A stretch of 64,000 bases of DNA from Delphinapterus leucas (GCF_002288925.2 NW_022098026.1:18127290-18191289), one strand, 5' to 3'. Positions 20,101 to 33,654 are shown, counted from the stretch's first letter. The notes: a model not told the origin generated them from the sequence alone. Made by a program: numbers and translations.

Positions 20101-23097
20101 CTGGGGATAATGCCATGTGTGCTGCCCTCACCCAGGGGAGAGGGAGGATGAAGGATGAGGGTGTGCCCCGGGCACTGGAGGGAGTGAAGGGTCTCTGGCC
20201 TCATGAGGGGTGTGGGTGGAGAGAATGAGCAGGCAGATGGGCATGGGATGGGGGAAATCACCTGGACATGGGAGCAGAGGGGATGGGGGGGGTGAGCTGA
20301 TGGGAAAGGGAGGCATGCCACTGGTATGTGCACAGGGCTGGAAAGAGAGTCTTGTTCTGTCATCATCCCCTGAACCAGTCCCCAAGAGTCACGCACCAAC
20401 CGTGCTCTATAAAAACACGGAGAGAAGAGGAGAAAGCAGCAAGAGGAAGTGCAGAGGCCCCTGTCTGGCCCAGACAGGAGACGGTCACCTTGATTTGGAC
20501 CCCCGTTTTCAAATCCCCCTAAGCTTTCCTTTTTTAAAACAAAATTCAGTATCAGTGACACTGTTTCTTTTGGCTCTGAATTCTAGAAAAACAGGAGGGA
20601 CGGAGTGTGCCTGTTTTCCAACACTCCCCGCAGGGCTCTGAACCAATACACAACAACAAGTGTCAGAAAACCAGGAAGGAAAACTGATTTTTGTAGAAAC
20701 TGGAATGAAACTGACCAGTCTAGTTTCATTATCCAAGCTAAGCGGAAATGCAAAAAAATCAAAATAAAAGTAAACAAACAGCACAAATGGTACGACGTGA
20801 GTTCCATTTCCTAAGTTCTTTCCTTTTTATTCCATGCATTCCATTCAGGGTGTCATCAGGAACCCCAAGAGGCCTACCCGCCTTCCCTCCCAGCTCACCC
20901 ACCCCCAGAATGGCCTCTGGGTTCTGCCCTGCCCCCCTCCCCCCTGCCCTTCTCCAGCACAGCTCTGAGGACCTGCCCTCCTGATTGCAATCCCCGCCAG
21001 GGATGCCCCTCTCCCCTGAGGGCTCAGGGCATCAGGGAAGTTGGCTCCAGGAGCCCTGGCTGGGGCTGACCCAGGACAGGCTGAGATGGGGAGGTGGTGG
21101 TTCTGGGTACCAAGCTCAGGTTCTAAGCAGTGAACCCCAGTTGCCCTGGTGGGGCGGGGAAACAGGACAGCATCTTCACAGTGGCTCAGGCTCCTGCCCT
21201 CTGCTCCTCTCAGACTTAGCTGGGCAGGACCCAGAAAGTCCTAGGGGTACAGCCTTGCTGGCACGGCCCCCTGGGAATCCTATAGCTCACTACTCTTTCC
21301 CACACTAAACTCTGGCACTGGAGTCCTGGGTCCCATGGCCCTCCTCAGCCCTGACACCTGTCCCGGGTGGCTGAAACCTTTTCTGTCTGGAGCCAGTGAC
21401 AATGCTGGATCCCTTCAAGGTTCTGGGATCCAAGGGGCTAGGGAAGAAGAGAGGCCTGGGGTGTATGTGTTTGTTGTGGGGGACAAGAAGAAGGGGTCCA
21501 GGGCTAGGCCATCTCTGTGAGGTATTCCAGAACGCTTATGCATTTCTATAGATCTTTTCCAAAGTGCTCAGAGCATTTTCAAGGCTAGAATGTTCCCCAG
21601 GGTCTGTGGCACTAATGTGGCAGCTTCCTAGAGGCAGAAAGAGAGAGGAAGGATGAGGGGCTGAGTCTGGACTGAGAACTCCCCTGGGGGACCTGCTGTT
21701 GCTTTTGGGACTGTCCCTTGAGATTCAGGATGGGGGAGGCCGGAAGGCGGATGGCAGCAGGTGACAGGTGGAGCCGAGGTGGATGCTGGCAAAGGAGGCC
21801 AGCTGGAGCAAGAGGCACAGGTGTGCCTGGCAGTCCAGGCTCAGCTCACCCAGCACTGAGGGGAGGGCGTGAAGGAGGTGTGGCCCCTCGTTCTCACGCT
21901 GTGAGGTGGAGGGGTCTTTGGCCAAGGCTGTAGTCAGGAGGGAGATGCAGCTCTGGAGCTGGAGGCCAAAGGCAGGAAAGCCGAGAGGAGTGCTGAATCT
22001 GACCTTATCTGTGGAGAGGGCAAACGCCTCTCTCCGTGAATCTTCATCAGTACTCTGCTGGCCCCTGCCCAGATGCCACGGCAATGGGGCAGCTTTGGCA
22101 CATCGCCAGCGCCCTAGGCTTGGGCTGCCTTGAAACCCAAAGTTGTGAACTAGGCCTCCCTCCCTCTACTCAGGATCCGGCCAGAACCTGTGCTGCCCTC
22201 ACCAAGCTCCCCTACCTGTTCCTTGCTCACCTACCAGAGAATCTGTCAAGGGGGCAGTGGGGGCCCGGCTCCCAGAAGATGTGGCTGGGCCTGAGCAAGC
22301 CCTCCCTGATCACTGTGCTCCCACCTACCCTGTTTGCTAAGGGTGGGGAGCAGGGGGTCCTCAGCTCCTGGGAGTTCCTTCGGGGCAGCTCTTGGGGGGA
22401 GGCAGAGTCCCAGCATGAGCTTTTGCTCAACCCTGACCTCCCCCACTCAGCCACACCCAGAGTGATGTCCTTGCTGGTGGCCCTTCACTCCCCAGAGAGG
22501 GGCTAGGGACTGAAGTGGCACAGGCAGCAGCCAGAGCATATCTGGGCACTGGGGTCCTGCTGGGCAGGGAGAAGAGCCAGGTCCTGAGGCGAGCACTGGG
22601 GGCAGAGCCCTCTTCTTCCCTCAAGGCTATAAGAGCAGAGCTCAGCTAGCAAGGGCTCTGGGACGTGTGCCCTACCTGACCCTGCCAGGCTCCTCACTGC
22701 TGGGGAAGATGCACCCTGGCCAATGTTCATCAGAACAAAGTTTGGAAAGTTGCTGAGAGATAGGGAGGGGAAGAGAGAGAGAGAGAGAGAATCCAGTGCC
22801 CCGGGCATAGACTGGTCTCGCCATCTCCCTAGAAGGTGTTGGTGAAAGGGTGGACATTGGAAGATGGGGTGGGTAGGGGCCTGGGAAACTGGGACTGCAG
22901 AAGCCCTGAGCCCTTTAGAGCTTACATCTCCCTGTATTCCAGGAAAGGGCTAGGAAGTGGGGCAAACCTCCCTGTCTACACCCCTTGGAGACCCCTTATT
23001 AGTATCTTGAAGCTCACTTTTCCTAGAGCCCTCCACTTCTGCCCCAGCCTCTCTCCCCCTGCTCCTGCCCCCATGCCTGCCCCCACTGGTGACTTAC
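17153..23097 (-). other. NRG2: NRG2 intron between EGF amino-half and beta exon
   Basis: 5,945-bp intron, donor gtaagt. Mostly unique, moderately GC-rich sequence. There is a short (GA)n run at about 22769-22790. An A-rich stretch at 20520-20810 carries no recognised repeat. I see no RNA gene or clear transposon. Confidence 0.75.
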
Positions 23098-23218
23098 TTG
23101 CAGGAGAGCTGGTTGATGCCCTCGATGTAGTAGCAGACGCCTCCGTTGACACAATAGGACTTGGCTGTCTCGTTGCACTTGCGGGCGTGCCCCGACCAGG
23201 ATGATAGGGTAGTGCTCA
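23098..23218 (-). CDS. NRG2: NRG2 EGF-domain amino-half exon
   Basis: 121-bp exon with acceptor acctccag and a strong donor gtaagt. It completes Val (G|TG), reads STTLSSWSGHARKCNETAKS and YCVNGGVCYYIEGINQLSC, and ends with AA of a Lys codon. It carries the linker after the Ig domain and EGF cysteines 1-4. CYYIEGINQ identifies NRG2. Its 2-nt-ending phase accepts either EGF-tail exon. Confidence 0.98.
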
Positions 23219-25519
23219 CTGGAGGTACAAGAGACATGTGCCGGTGACCCACCGAGACCACCTCTGGGCCCCAGGAATCACCTCCTTCATGGCCCATCTC
23301 AAAGCTGGACGATCAGAGACTGTAGGAATGGCTGGGGTCGGGGGAAGGTCTGGTGGTCCCTCCCAGTTCACCAACAAGGCCAAGGGGGGGCCACCGTGAG
23401 CTTGGACCATCTGCCCAGCACCACCTTGCACCCTCGCTCCAGGCAAACCTTCAAAGGCTGGGAAGATTTTTTTTGGAGGGGATGACAGGCTAGCAGAAAC
23501 TGCTCCGTCTTCTGGCATAAGGGCCCACCTCTGCTGCCTGCCTTCCTGCCTTTCTGGGGGCTCCGCTGCAGGTGGATGAGGCACCATGTCTTACGTGGGG
23601 GGCAAGTCACAGGGGTTCAGGGAGGAGACATTTATATCTGTCTGCACTGCTGGGGCTCTCATGGACCAGGGCGTGATTACAGGGAGCTGGGCTTTGAGGG
23701 GAATGGCACCTTTTTGGGCACTGTAATTTTCTGCGATCTAGGGACTTGCGGCAAGAACCCTAGCTTCCGTCTCTCCCCTCTTTGTCCCAGAGTTGGGCCA
23801 AGGTGCCCGGAAATGCTACAAAGGCCGCTATGCGCGTCTCCATAAGCATCCCGGGCCGCCTTCATGTCCTCCCTCACCAGGAAGCCTCCACCTCCCCGAC
23901 CCGGTCAGCTGTTGCCTCTGGAGGGAGCCTCCAGGCCTTGGACAGCCCAGGCCGTAAATCCGGGGCTTCACGTTACTGGGGAGAGGGCTGGGGGACAGCT
24001 GGGATGTGGAAACTAGGTGACAGTAAGACTGGGCTTCAAGGCTGCTAACCCAGACCGCACACCTGATGGATCAGATTCATTTGATAAGTGAAAATCACAA
24101 AAGCACTGCTCCCCAAAGGGATGGCATCCAGGAGCCTGGTTTCAAGTGAAAATTCTTGCCCCAAATTTCAGTCTTTATCTATTAGCTAACCTCTTAGGCT
24201 GTGTATCCATATTGGGCAGCTAGAAACCGGTTCCTGCTCCCCCCTCAGCTTCTGTGGCTCTGAGGGCCTCTCATCCCCACCCAGCCGTGGCCTCCTGACT
24301 GAGGTGGCCCATCCTACCTTGGCCGGTCCTGTCTACTCAGGGGTACTGAGTCTCCACCATCCCCCGAAGTAAGTGGGGGGATGAGAGGAGGAGGAGGAGG
24401 GCCGGCACTTGGCGCCCTGAGTGTTTAGACGTGTGGGGAGACGGATGGAGCACGGGACTGGGAGTGTATACACAGCTCTGCCTCTGTATATGTCTGAGGA
24501 GCTCGCTGATAAAACCCAGCGGGTAGGGCCAGCTCCCACCTTCCCTCCACATCATGCCTGCTGCTGGTCTGGCATCCTCGAGCCCCACCCCTGCTGATGT
24601 CTCCCACCTCTGCTCAACCCCACACAAGGCTGGGACCCACATGCTTCTGGGTCACTGAGACCCAGGGAACTAAGAAAGGGACAGAGAAGACAAACAGCTG
24701 AGGTGACCACGCCTGTGAGTTATAAAATCTCATTGCCGGGAGGACCCTAGAGGTTGTCCTGCCCTTCAGTTACACTGCCAAGGAGGAGTGAGGAAAGAGA
24801 GCAGGGAAGGGCCTTCCAGAGTCCAGTGTGTGTTGTAACAAGGCCTCAGGGCTCCTAACATCTGGCTGAGCATTCTCACCAGGCACCTGGTCCCTCGTGG
24901 AAGAACACGTCAGCACCAAGGCTTGACGGGAAGATGCAAACACGATGTGGACCACGGGCCCGAGTCCTCTCACGGGCCTTGGCCAAGCCAGAGAAATCTC
25001 AGGGCAGCTTGATGCCCTCTGCAACCAGGGGTGGAGGAACCTGCCCAACGATGGGCTGCGTGAGCAGCGGGCAGGAGCGAGGATGGTGGCAGGACCACAG
25101 CTGCATGCTTGGGCCTGTCTACACGCACGTCTGTGCTGACTGAGGCCTTGGGAGGCAGAGGACGACTCCTGAGGGAAGACAGGGCCCCATCTTGGGATCC
25201 GTGGCCTAGGGCTGCCAGAACCATGTCATCACGGGGACTAGGCTGGGGCCCCAGAAAGGTAAAAAGGGAGGGCAATGGGGGAGCCGGTTGTAGAAGGTGT
25301 GGAGGGAAGTGACCACAGGCCTTTCCACCTCAAAAAGAAGTACCTTGAGGCCACCCCTGTGACGGCAGGGCCCTCCCAGCTCACGGCAGCCAACTCTGCT
25401 GGTGGTGAAGGCTCACGCCAGAAGCTTTCCACACTGAAGAGGTGCATTCATGCTATTCCAGCACACATGGGCCCCTAAGGCAATGCGTCACGCTGCCTCG
25501 TCAGCCTATTCGTATTTCT

Positions 25520-26410
25520 TCACTGTGTTCTCCCGTGTTTGGGGATGTGAAGATGACAAATGACCTCCAAGTGGGAGAATCTGGCCGCTCCCTGGATACC
25601 ACCGCGGGGATGGCGCTGATCCACCCCAAACTCAGCTCCCACTCATCTGCCCCAGCCGCTTGTTCCTCTAGCCTTGCTCATCTCAATGACTGGACAGCAC
25701 AAACCAAAGGCCTAGAGGGCATCTTTGATTTCTGGTCCTTCTCTGTTCCCCTAGCCGTCCATCACCGAGGGCTGCCTTCCTACCTCCTCCTGAGGCTCTG
25801 TCCATGTCTCAATACCGCCTCCGTGGTCTCTTTCCTGGATGGCCACAATCGCCTCCTCACTGGTCTTTCTGCCCTCACTCTTGCCTTCATCTCTAACCTT
25901 TTCGCTTCGCAGCTGCCACCAAAGTGGTCTTTAAAATATGTAAATTGATCAATCGCTTCCATTATCAAAACCCTCCAATGGCTTCCATTCATACTCATAA
26001 TAAAGTCCCCCTCCCCCTCCCCAAGTCTAATCTGGGCCTAACCACCTCTCCCACTTCATGTCCTGTCCCTGTCTTGCAGCATATTCAGACTCCACTGGCT
26101 TAGTCCAGCTCCTCTAAGAGGCCACGAGCCTTCTTATCCAGGACTTTCAAAATATCAGTGTCTCAGAGAGGCTGCTCAGGCTCCTCCTTCATTCCTTCCC
26201 TTAGCTTTGTAACTTCTCCTTGTAGTGCTTATTCTAACAATTAAAGGACCAGTTATGCAATTACTAGCTGTCCAAAGCTTAGCTCCTCCACTAGAATGTA
26301 AGCTCCATTTGGGCAGAGGCCATGTCTGTCTGCTTCACTGGTGAACGAACCCCAATGTCGAGCACAGCGCTTGACATGTAATAGGTGCTTAACGAATATT
26401 TACAAATATT
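25520..26410 (+). repeat. L2 LINE remnant
   Basis: 'cctcactggtctttctgccc', 'aaaaccctccaatggcttcc' and 'ctagaatgtaagctccattt' lie in L2 order through to the 3' end near 'aataggtgcttaacgaatat'. Non-coding. Confidence 0.82.
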
Positions 26411-26514
26411 TCTAATGAGCAAATGGACATCAGATTCTTGAGAGAAAGGTGCCTTCTTCTACCATCCCAGGGTCTAGCCTGGTCTCCTTGGCCAATGATG
26501 ATAGCTTTTCTGTA

Positions 26515-27215
26515 GGTTAAAGCATTGTCTCTTACTAAATGCAAATACTCCTGGAAGGTCATTAGGGAAATAAAAATCAAATCCACCGTGAGATAGCACT
26601 TCACACGCCCTCAGGTGGCTGTATTTCAAAAAAAAAAAAAGACGGATAATAACAAGGGGTGGTGAAGATGTGGAGAAATGGGAAGCCCCCATACTTTGCT
26701 GGTGAGAATGTAAAATGGTGCAGCCATTTTGAAACACAGCTGGTCATTCTTCAAAAAATTAAACAGTTACTACATGACCCAGCAATTCAACTCCTAGGTG
26801 TATACCCAAGAGAACTGAAAACATATGTCCACACAAAAACTTGGACACAAATGTTATAGCAGCATTTTTCATAATAGTCCAAATGTGGAAACGACTAGAA
26901 TGATGCAACAACCTCAGTTGATGAATATATAAACAATGTGGTAGACCCAGGCAATGGAATTATTATTCAGTCACGAAAAGGAAAGAAGTACTGACCCTAC
27001 TACAACATGGAGGAACCTTGAAAACATTATTTTAAGTTGAAGAAACCAGTCTTGAAAGGCCACATATTCTGTGGTTCTATTTATATGAAATGTCCAGGAT
27101 AGGTAAATCCATAGCGGCAGAAAGGAGATTCTGGTTGCCAAGGGCTGGGGGGATTTAAAGAAAACACCTGGGAAGGATAAACCCAGGCAGCCTCTATCAG
27201 CCATTAGTGTCTTGG
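26515..27215 (+). repeat. L1 LINE 3' fragment (old L1M type)
   Basis: End of ORF2 and start of the 3' region: 'ggtgaagatgtggagaaatg', 'aatgtaaaatggtgcagcca', 'ctaggtgtatacccaagaga', 'ggaattattattcagtcacg', 'ttgccaagggctggggggat'. Truncated at its 5' side and frame-broken. Confidence 0.88.
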
Positions 27216-28919
27216 TGGGAGTGAGTTTATTGGATCTCTGAAGAGAAAATGGGCCGGGAAGGAGCTGATGCTGCAGAGATGTTCTGCCTGCTGCCAGCTA
27301 CTGCAACTGCTTTTCTCCCTTGCTCTTGGAGAAAATCTCTGCTCATCTTTCAAGGCCCAGATCAAGTATCTCTTCATCCCGTAAGGCTCCCCTCCCGCCT
27401 GCCTGGGATGTCCCCTCTCCCGTTGTTAAGTTGCCTGTCTTTCCTCTTCAGTGTGTTAGAACAGGCAGACGCTTTGAGTTCAGGTTTTAGCTTCCTGCCA
27501 TTTGAGGGGACTTTGGGAGCCAAGACTGTGACCCCTCAGCGCTCAGAACAGCGTCTTGCTGAGTTAGGCCTCGCTGAAGGCTTGAGTTGACAGTACACAT
27601 GGGTGCACCTGTGATTAAACAGCTAGCCTTTCTAAGCCCCCAGGTAAGGGGCAGACCCAGAAGCCTCTCCAGGGCTTCCACGATCCTGTGACACCCCAGG
27701 TCACACCGGCCTGCCCTCTGGGGCAAAGCCAGGCCCGGCCCGATATCCCAGGACTTGGTATAGCCACCCCGGGACAGTCCACCAAGAAGGCCACACCCGC
27801 AAAGAAAGTTCAGCAACAGGATGAGAGCTGAAGAATGAGCTGATAGAACTGGAGAGAGATACACAAGACCACAGAGGGCCGAGGAGTGGCCCAGGAGTGG
27901 GGGCTGCACTGGGCGTGCCGCTGCGGTGGGCTGGACTGGTCAGGAGGATAGCTGCCTGGGAGAGATGGCGCAGGAGGAAGAATAAAAATGGGAAGGAGAG
28001 GCCGACTACAGTTAGGGTCGGAAAGGTCATTTGGGTTGGATTTGTGAGAGCTGGGCTGTGGGACCGAGTCCTTGTTCTTTGGCTCCATGGGTCGGGGAGT
28101 GACAGGGCGAAAGCATCTTGAGGCTGCTGCTCTGGTCCAGGTTCAGCAGGGATGAAACCTGGGCCAGGATTGCCCCTAAGGTGGGGTTGGAATGAAAAGG
28201 ACAGACGTGAGTGAAAGATCCAGAAAGAAGATGGACCAGGACTCGCAGACTCAGACCTGGTAGATCCGGTGGTAAGGGAGATCGAGGAGCTGAGAGGCTG
28301 GGAGGACAAGGGAGGTCCCTTACAACACGGCAGACCGGGTCTGAGCCAGGCTCTCCTCTGAGGGTCACAGGGCAGGGTTCTCGTTAGACTGCGCTGGGTG
28401 TAGGGCGGTACTGGAGGGCTGTCTGGTGGAAACACAAGGAATGAAGGGAGATACAGGACTGGAAGTGAACCCAACAACCAGGTAGCCAAGTGGTACGCGG
28501 AGGCTGGGTGTCAGGAGGAGGAACGAGAGCTGTGGGGTTCTGAGGACTCAGGCTAGAGTGGAGGGGGCGCGACCTGAGGACAGGCAGCCTTGGTGACTTT
28601 CCAGTCAAGGGCAATAACCAGAGGACAGCCCAGCAGGGAGGCCGCCTCCATGCCGAAGCCGGAGCTGCCTCTGCGGAGGGGGGAAGCGAAGGGTGCCGTG
28701 GGCTCCTGACCTTGCACGTTTCCCAGGGAGGGGATGACCTGTGGGAGAGGGTCCTGCCATCCCTGAACTGAGGCTGCCCCCAGGGGCCCGGGGCACCCAA
28801 GCCTCCCACCCGTGGCCCCGTGGAGCAGGCTGCCTGCACTCGGGCGCCCAGCAAAGCAGCGGGCAGGCAGCTTGCGCGCACCCTGGGTCTGCCTCTTCCC
28901 GGAGCCCTGCTTCAGGCAG

Positions 28920-29110
28920 CCCAGCCTCCCATAATTGCCTTCTAAAAATATCCTTCCCCCCACCCTCACCTCTTGATTTCAAAATATTTAGTTTTCAGGG
29001 TATTTAAAACGAGAGCTGGCGGCTCTTCCAGGTCCAGATAACAAAGCTAAACATTTATGCTTCGACTGCATTTCTCTGAATCGGCTCAGATCTTGGGGCT
29101 TGATACGGCA
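28920..29110. promoter_or_regulatory. AT-rich unique block, candidate intronic regulatory element
   Basis: Set in GC-rich intron, this block carries 'ctaaaaatat' (MEF2-like), 'tttcaaaatatttagttttc', 'gggtatttaaaacgag' and 'ccagataacaaag' (GATA-like). It resembles no repeat I know. It starts about 127 bp from the Ig exon's donor, on the intron side. Regulatory role is inference only. Confidence 0.25.
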
Positions 29111-29236
29111 GTGGCAGGAGGGAGAGGAGTCAAGTGCAAGACGGATCATGTGCGGGCCTCCCTAGGGCTGGGGGGCAACTGGCCCACCCCCACAGAACCC
29201 CTCTAGGACCCCTCCCTTCGTTGGGGGACCACCTAC

Positions 29237-29355
29237 CGCTGTTGACGAAGAGCCGGCCCCTGACGGTGTCCTTCCCCAGGATGTTCTCAGCCTCGCAGAC
29301 GTACTCCCCAGCGTCCTCCACCTTCACCTTGTTGAACTGTAGTCGTGAGTTCTTT
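29237..29355 (-). CDS. NRG2: NRG2 Ig-domain exon, carboxy half
   Basis: 119-bp exon with acceptor cctaaccag and donor gtaggt. It completes Arg (AG|A), reads KNSRLQFNKVKVEDAGEYVC and EAENILGKDTVRGRLFVNS, and ends with G of a Val codon. DAGEYVCEAEN is the classic C-terminal Ig strand motif D-x-G-x-Y-x-C, carrying the second disulfide cysteine. It covers residues 86-126 of the beta model. The Ig domain binds heparan sulfate proteoglycans in neuregulins. Confidence 0.98.
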
Positions 29356-32300
29356 CTGGTTAGGGAGGGGATAAGAGGCGAAGAGGCGTGAGCCAGGGCT
29401 TAGGTTGGCTGTGGCTCCCCAGCAGTCACCCAGAGGTCACCTCTCCCTGCACAGCCACAGCGTCTACGCAGCGTGGACGGGAAGTAGATTCCCTCCGACC
29501 AGCCATTGCTGGGGTCCAGGTGGAGTGCAGAGTCCCCAGGGCTGGAGGGAGACCTGGGCACCCAGGACAACATTGGGATTCTAAGCCCATGAATCCTCAC
29601 ATTCACTTTTCCAGGGCTGGGCCTTCTCTGTAACCATTTTTCTAGAGGAGGAAAGTGGAGTCCTTAGGAAGTCGCATGGCCACCTCCCTCCTTTTCCTTT
29701 AGTGCTCTTCTCTCAGGCCCGCTGTGTCTCCCCCCACCGCCTTCCAGTAGAGCAGCTGCTGGCTCACAGCTACCTCAGCCTTCCCTTAGAAGCGGTAGCC
29801 CGTCATTCTAGATAAGCCAGGCCTATTTCCAGATACCCGGCAGGGCCACCAATCTAACAGGTTCCCATGGCAACTGTGCCCAGCCTCCCAGTCCAAACCT
29901 GTAGCTCTCTCCTGCCTTTGTGTCGGCCCTGTCACTAAGGGGCACTCTGTGGCCTCCTCAAGGGGTTTCGCTTCATTCATTCAACAAATGTTCACCGAGT
30001 GCCTTCTGTGTGCTGGGAGCTTGGATACCTCAGGGAACAAAAAGATCCTATCCTCAAGGCCTGACTTGACCCTTGTGGCTAATCTGGAAGAGGACAGGAC
30101 AGGACAGATGGGAAAAATGAGTCCCAGAGGGGCTTCTGGACTTGTCCAAGGGTACCCGGCAAGGCAAAGGCAGAGGTGGATAAGGAGCTGGAGTTGGTGA
30201 GGACTTGGGCCCCAAGCAGCTCGTGGGCTGTCTCCTGGAGCCTGATGCTGAGGCTGACCCCTCTGTTTAGGGCTTTGCACCCAGCCCTGAATGCCACGAG
30301 TTGTGGGGCGAGGCCTGGGCAGACACTTCAGTGCTGTGGGTGACTCCAGGGCACCTGGCCCTGCTTCCCCTCTTCTTTCTGAAGATGCTGCCAAACCTCT
30401 CCTTCCTTCCGTGGGCTTCCCTGCACTTGCCCGCGGTGCCTGGGTTCCGTAGGCTCTGTTCACACCTCCCATCCTTCCCCCTGCCCCAGTGCTCTTTAGG
30501 GCCAGTCTGAGCTCCAGATTAAGCCCTGGGACCCCAGCCTGGTCCCCGGGGGAAACAAAAAGTAGCATGAAAATTTCTTAACATGATGTAACCTCCTCCT
30601 CTTTTAGTCCCGAGTTAAAAAATCAGATTCCCAGAATATGCGCAGTGGGTTGGACGAGTGGTGGCATGGGAGGTAGGGTAGCTGAGCTGTCCTGCCCTGG
30701 GCCCAGGGATGGAAAGACAGAGCCATGAAGCTGATGGGGGAAGGTGTGGATGGTGAGAAGAGAGGCTGCACCAGGGATGGAGGAGATGGCAAAATGACCC
30801 ACATCCCTCCCCGGGCTGTGCTTTGGGGACCTACCTGTCTCCTGAGCTCCACCTCAGCCTCTGATGCTGGGCTCTTCCCAGACCTCCTCATTCCAAGATC
30901 CCCCAAACCAGCCTCCATGAGCTTGTCTTGTCAAAAAGGCCCTGTTGCCGTGGTGATGTCCTTGCCGATGTTACAGTGACAGCTGCCTGACTCTGTTCCA
31001 CCCCTCCCGGCTCATGCCGTTCTCTGTCTCCTTGGCCTGGTGTCTGCCTACAACCCTCTTCTGTCAATTCAAGTTTGTTCTCTTCATTAAACAGAGCCCT
31101 GGAGGCCCCTCTGGCTAAGACAGCATTTCCTTCCTGGCTCCAGCCTAATTAGATGCCACAGATCTCAGCTGTCCCGAACCAGGCTTATGCTTCCTGACCA
31201 CCAGCTCTTCCCTGACATTAGATGAGCAGAGTAGGGGATCACCTGAGGGTCTCCCGGTCAAGAAGGTATAGGGGACACAGACTCAGAACCTCCTTGTCAT
31301 GTCACCCACCCACAGCTGAATTCAAAGGAGCTTCCCTTACACGACATGACATGCAGCAGGACAAGGTGGAGCTAGGCTCACAGTCATCTGGAGGAATGAA
31401 AGCTAAAACCAGAAGGAAGGGCTTCCCGCATGAAGGGGTGTGAGATGTGTGGAAAGGTGGGGGTGCAGGGAGAGCCCCTCCCCTTTGAGGTGCCAGAAAG
31501 AGGCAAGGGGACATAAACAATGACCCCTAGGTTTGCTGGCTGCAGACATCTTGGGTTACCAGGTGTGTGATGATCTCCCCAGTTCCAGGAAGGTGGCCCC
31601 AGCCTTGCACAAGAGGCTCTGGGGTCAGGGCTGAAGGGTAGGGCTCTGTGGGGCTCTCAGGCCCCTAAAGAGTGCGGGCAACTACGTTTCTCCTCTCCTC
31701 ACTCCTAGCTCCAGTCTGAAGCCCCAAGGACTCAGGACTCCCTCCCACCTTCTGGCAGGCCTAGTGCCCGCTTGCTAGGCTGACCCAGGTCTGCCCCTGT
31801 GATGGACACCCCTCCCCTCCTTCCTCAGCCAGTTTTCTGCTGGCAGGGACTAGGGATCTGGGTGGCTGCTTCCTCCACCCGTCCGCATGTTTTCCTCAGT
31901 GCCTATCTCCTGCTGCCTGCCTGAGGGGCCAGTTCCAGCCTGCCCCTCATAAATAAGGGAACACTCGGTTCTGCACGGGTGGGCTCCATGCCCAGGGCTG
32001 GGGAGGGGGACGGTTTTCTCCTGGCACAGGAAGCCTTGGGTGAGACACCTCAGCGGGGCAGTCCCAGAGACAGGCGGCACCCACCGGGAATGGGCCTCCG
32101 TAGACCAAGAGTGATGTCAAGACAGAGTGTGGCCTGGGCAGAATGGAGTGCTGGGAGGGCCAGAGTGCAAGCTGCAGTGTGGGCAGAAGGAAAGAGAAGA
32201 TTTTGCCAGAAAGGAGACTCCCGCCCCTAACCCCTAGCCCCCATGCCAGGTGAAGTACGTGTCTAGAGGCGGCAGCTCTCTGAGTCACAACACGGGAATC

Positions 32301-33209
32301 AGAAGTTCTCCATCATGGCCCCCCTCCAACCCATCGCCTCACTGCAGGGAGCCCAGGGGCATGACGGGTGGAGCAAGGCAGTTTCAGAAATGCAGCAGAT
32401 GGGACAAGGTCCTGACAGGAAGGGGGCAGAGGCACACTTCAGGCTCTCAGGGGTTCTTAGTACCCAGGAGGAGACCCAGATGATACGACCAGGCCGTTTC
32501 CGGACTGGGTGACCCATTTGTCTGATGACACTGAGGCTTGACCAGGACAGTAACTTGTTCAAAGGCCAACCCAGAGGGTGTCCTGCCCAGTCCTAGGGGC
32601 ACCCTGCACCCAGGAGAGGAGAGCTAGTCCTGCAAGAGCCTCATCAATTCACACCGGAAGTAGACCTCCTCTGCCAGGCCACACAGGAGAGAGGGTGTGT
32701 CTGGGCAGTGGTCTTGGAGGCTCTCATGCTGGGAGAGACAGCCCCCCAACCATGCCATGAAGCCGTGTCTAAGGCACTGTGGGAGGAGACGGTGAGAGCT
32801 TGCTGGAGGGCTCAGGAGGGTGACCCAGAGGATGTGACATTTAAGCCGGGCCTTGGAGAATTTTGCAGAGGACAAGGTGAGAGGAGGGGGGCGGGCACTG
32901 CCAGCACAGAGAACAGTCTGGGCCCAAGGCCAGGGGTCAGGAGCACCGAGGTGTAGGGGAACAGCGAGGCAGTGAGTTACAGGCCAGGAAGGGGAGCGTC
33001 AGAAGGGCCCCAAGACCTAGGCTGTCCTGGCATACTGCAGGCTCTCGAGATCTGTCAAGCAAATGAATGAATGATCAGATATGTGCCCTGTTAGAAAGAT
33101 CATCCCCTGTCAGAGTCACACGGGTCAGTGACTCTGTGGACCCCTCGAATTGCAAGCAAAACCAGGTGTATAAAGAGCATGTTTTCTGAAGCAAGGGTCA
33201 AGGTCTTTA

Positions 33210-33345
33210 CCAGATTCCCCACTAGAAGCTAGACTAGAAACTCCGTGAAGGTGGGGACCATGTCTGCTCCGATCTTTGGTGCATCTCCAGCCTCTGATAG
33301 AGTGCCTGGCACACAACTGTTGCTCAGCACATGTATGTGAGATAC
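33210..33345 (+). repeat. L2 LINE 3' end
   Basis: 'ctagaaactccgtgaaggtg', 'ggaccatgtctgctccgatc' and 'agagtgcctggcacacaact' form the L2 3' tail. Confidence 0.75.
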
Positions 33346-33650
33346 AGAAATGAATTCATAAAGGGGCCTGTGGCCCAGAAAAGGTGGGGTGTGGTCAAGA
33401 GTGAGACCGTGGAGGAAAAGAGGCTAAAGTCAGGGAGAGCAGAAGTGAGCAGGGAGAAGGGTGCCTCCTTCCAGAGGCGGGGTATCCACCTGGAGGGGAC
33501 GGCACGGGGGTAGGTGCCGGCCAGCGGGCAGTCTGGTTCTGCCACAGCTGAGAGGAGAGCACAAGGGGCAAGGCGGAGAGGCTAGACTGGGCCATTCTGG
33601 GTTAGAGATGTCTGTGGAGCTTTTCCGGTAAGCAGCCTGAGGTGACTTCT
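33346..33650 (-). repeat. Antisense L2 fragment, left of the pseudogene
   Basis: Ends 'gttagagatgtctgtggagc', antisense L2 wording that appears to resume beyond the pseudogene. Diverged, low certainty on borders. Confidence 0.45.
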
Positions 33651-33654
33651 AAAA

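Larger units (their letters stand above)
23219..29236 (-). other. NRG2: NRG2 intron between Ig and EGF exons
   Basis: 6,018-bp intron, donor gtaggt. It contains an L2 (about 25520-26410), an L1 3' piece (26515-27215) and unassigned sequence, some of it possibly antisense L2 (about 27750-28200). An AT-rich unique block sits at 28920-29110 beside the Ig exon. Nothing recognisable in 23220-25500. Confidence 0.78.

Noticed and set aside
19932..20561. 209-residue minus-strand open frame
   Set aside because: Same strand as NRG2 but unrelated to it, low-complexity, with no splice sites that join it to NRG2 exons.
27701..28489. 262-residue minus-strand open frame
   Set aside because: Pro/Ser-rich low-complexity translation of intronic DNA with no domain, start context or splice partner, inside an NRG2 intron.
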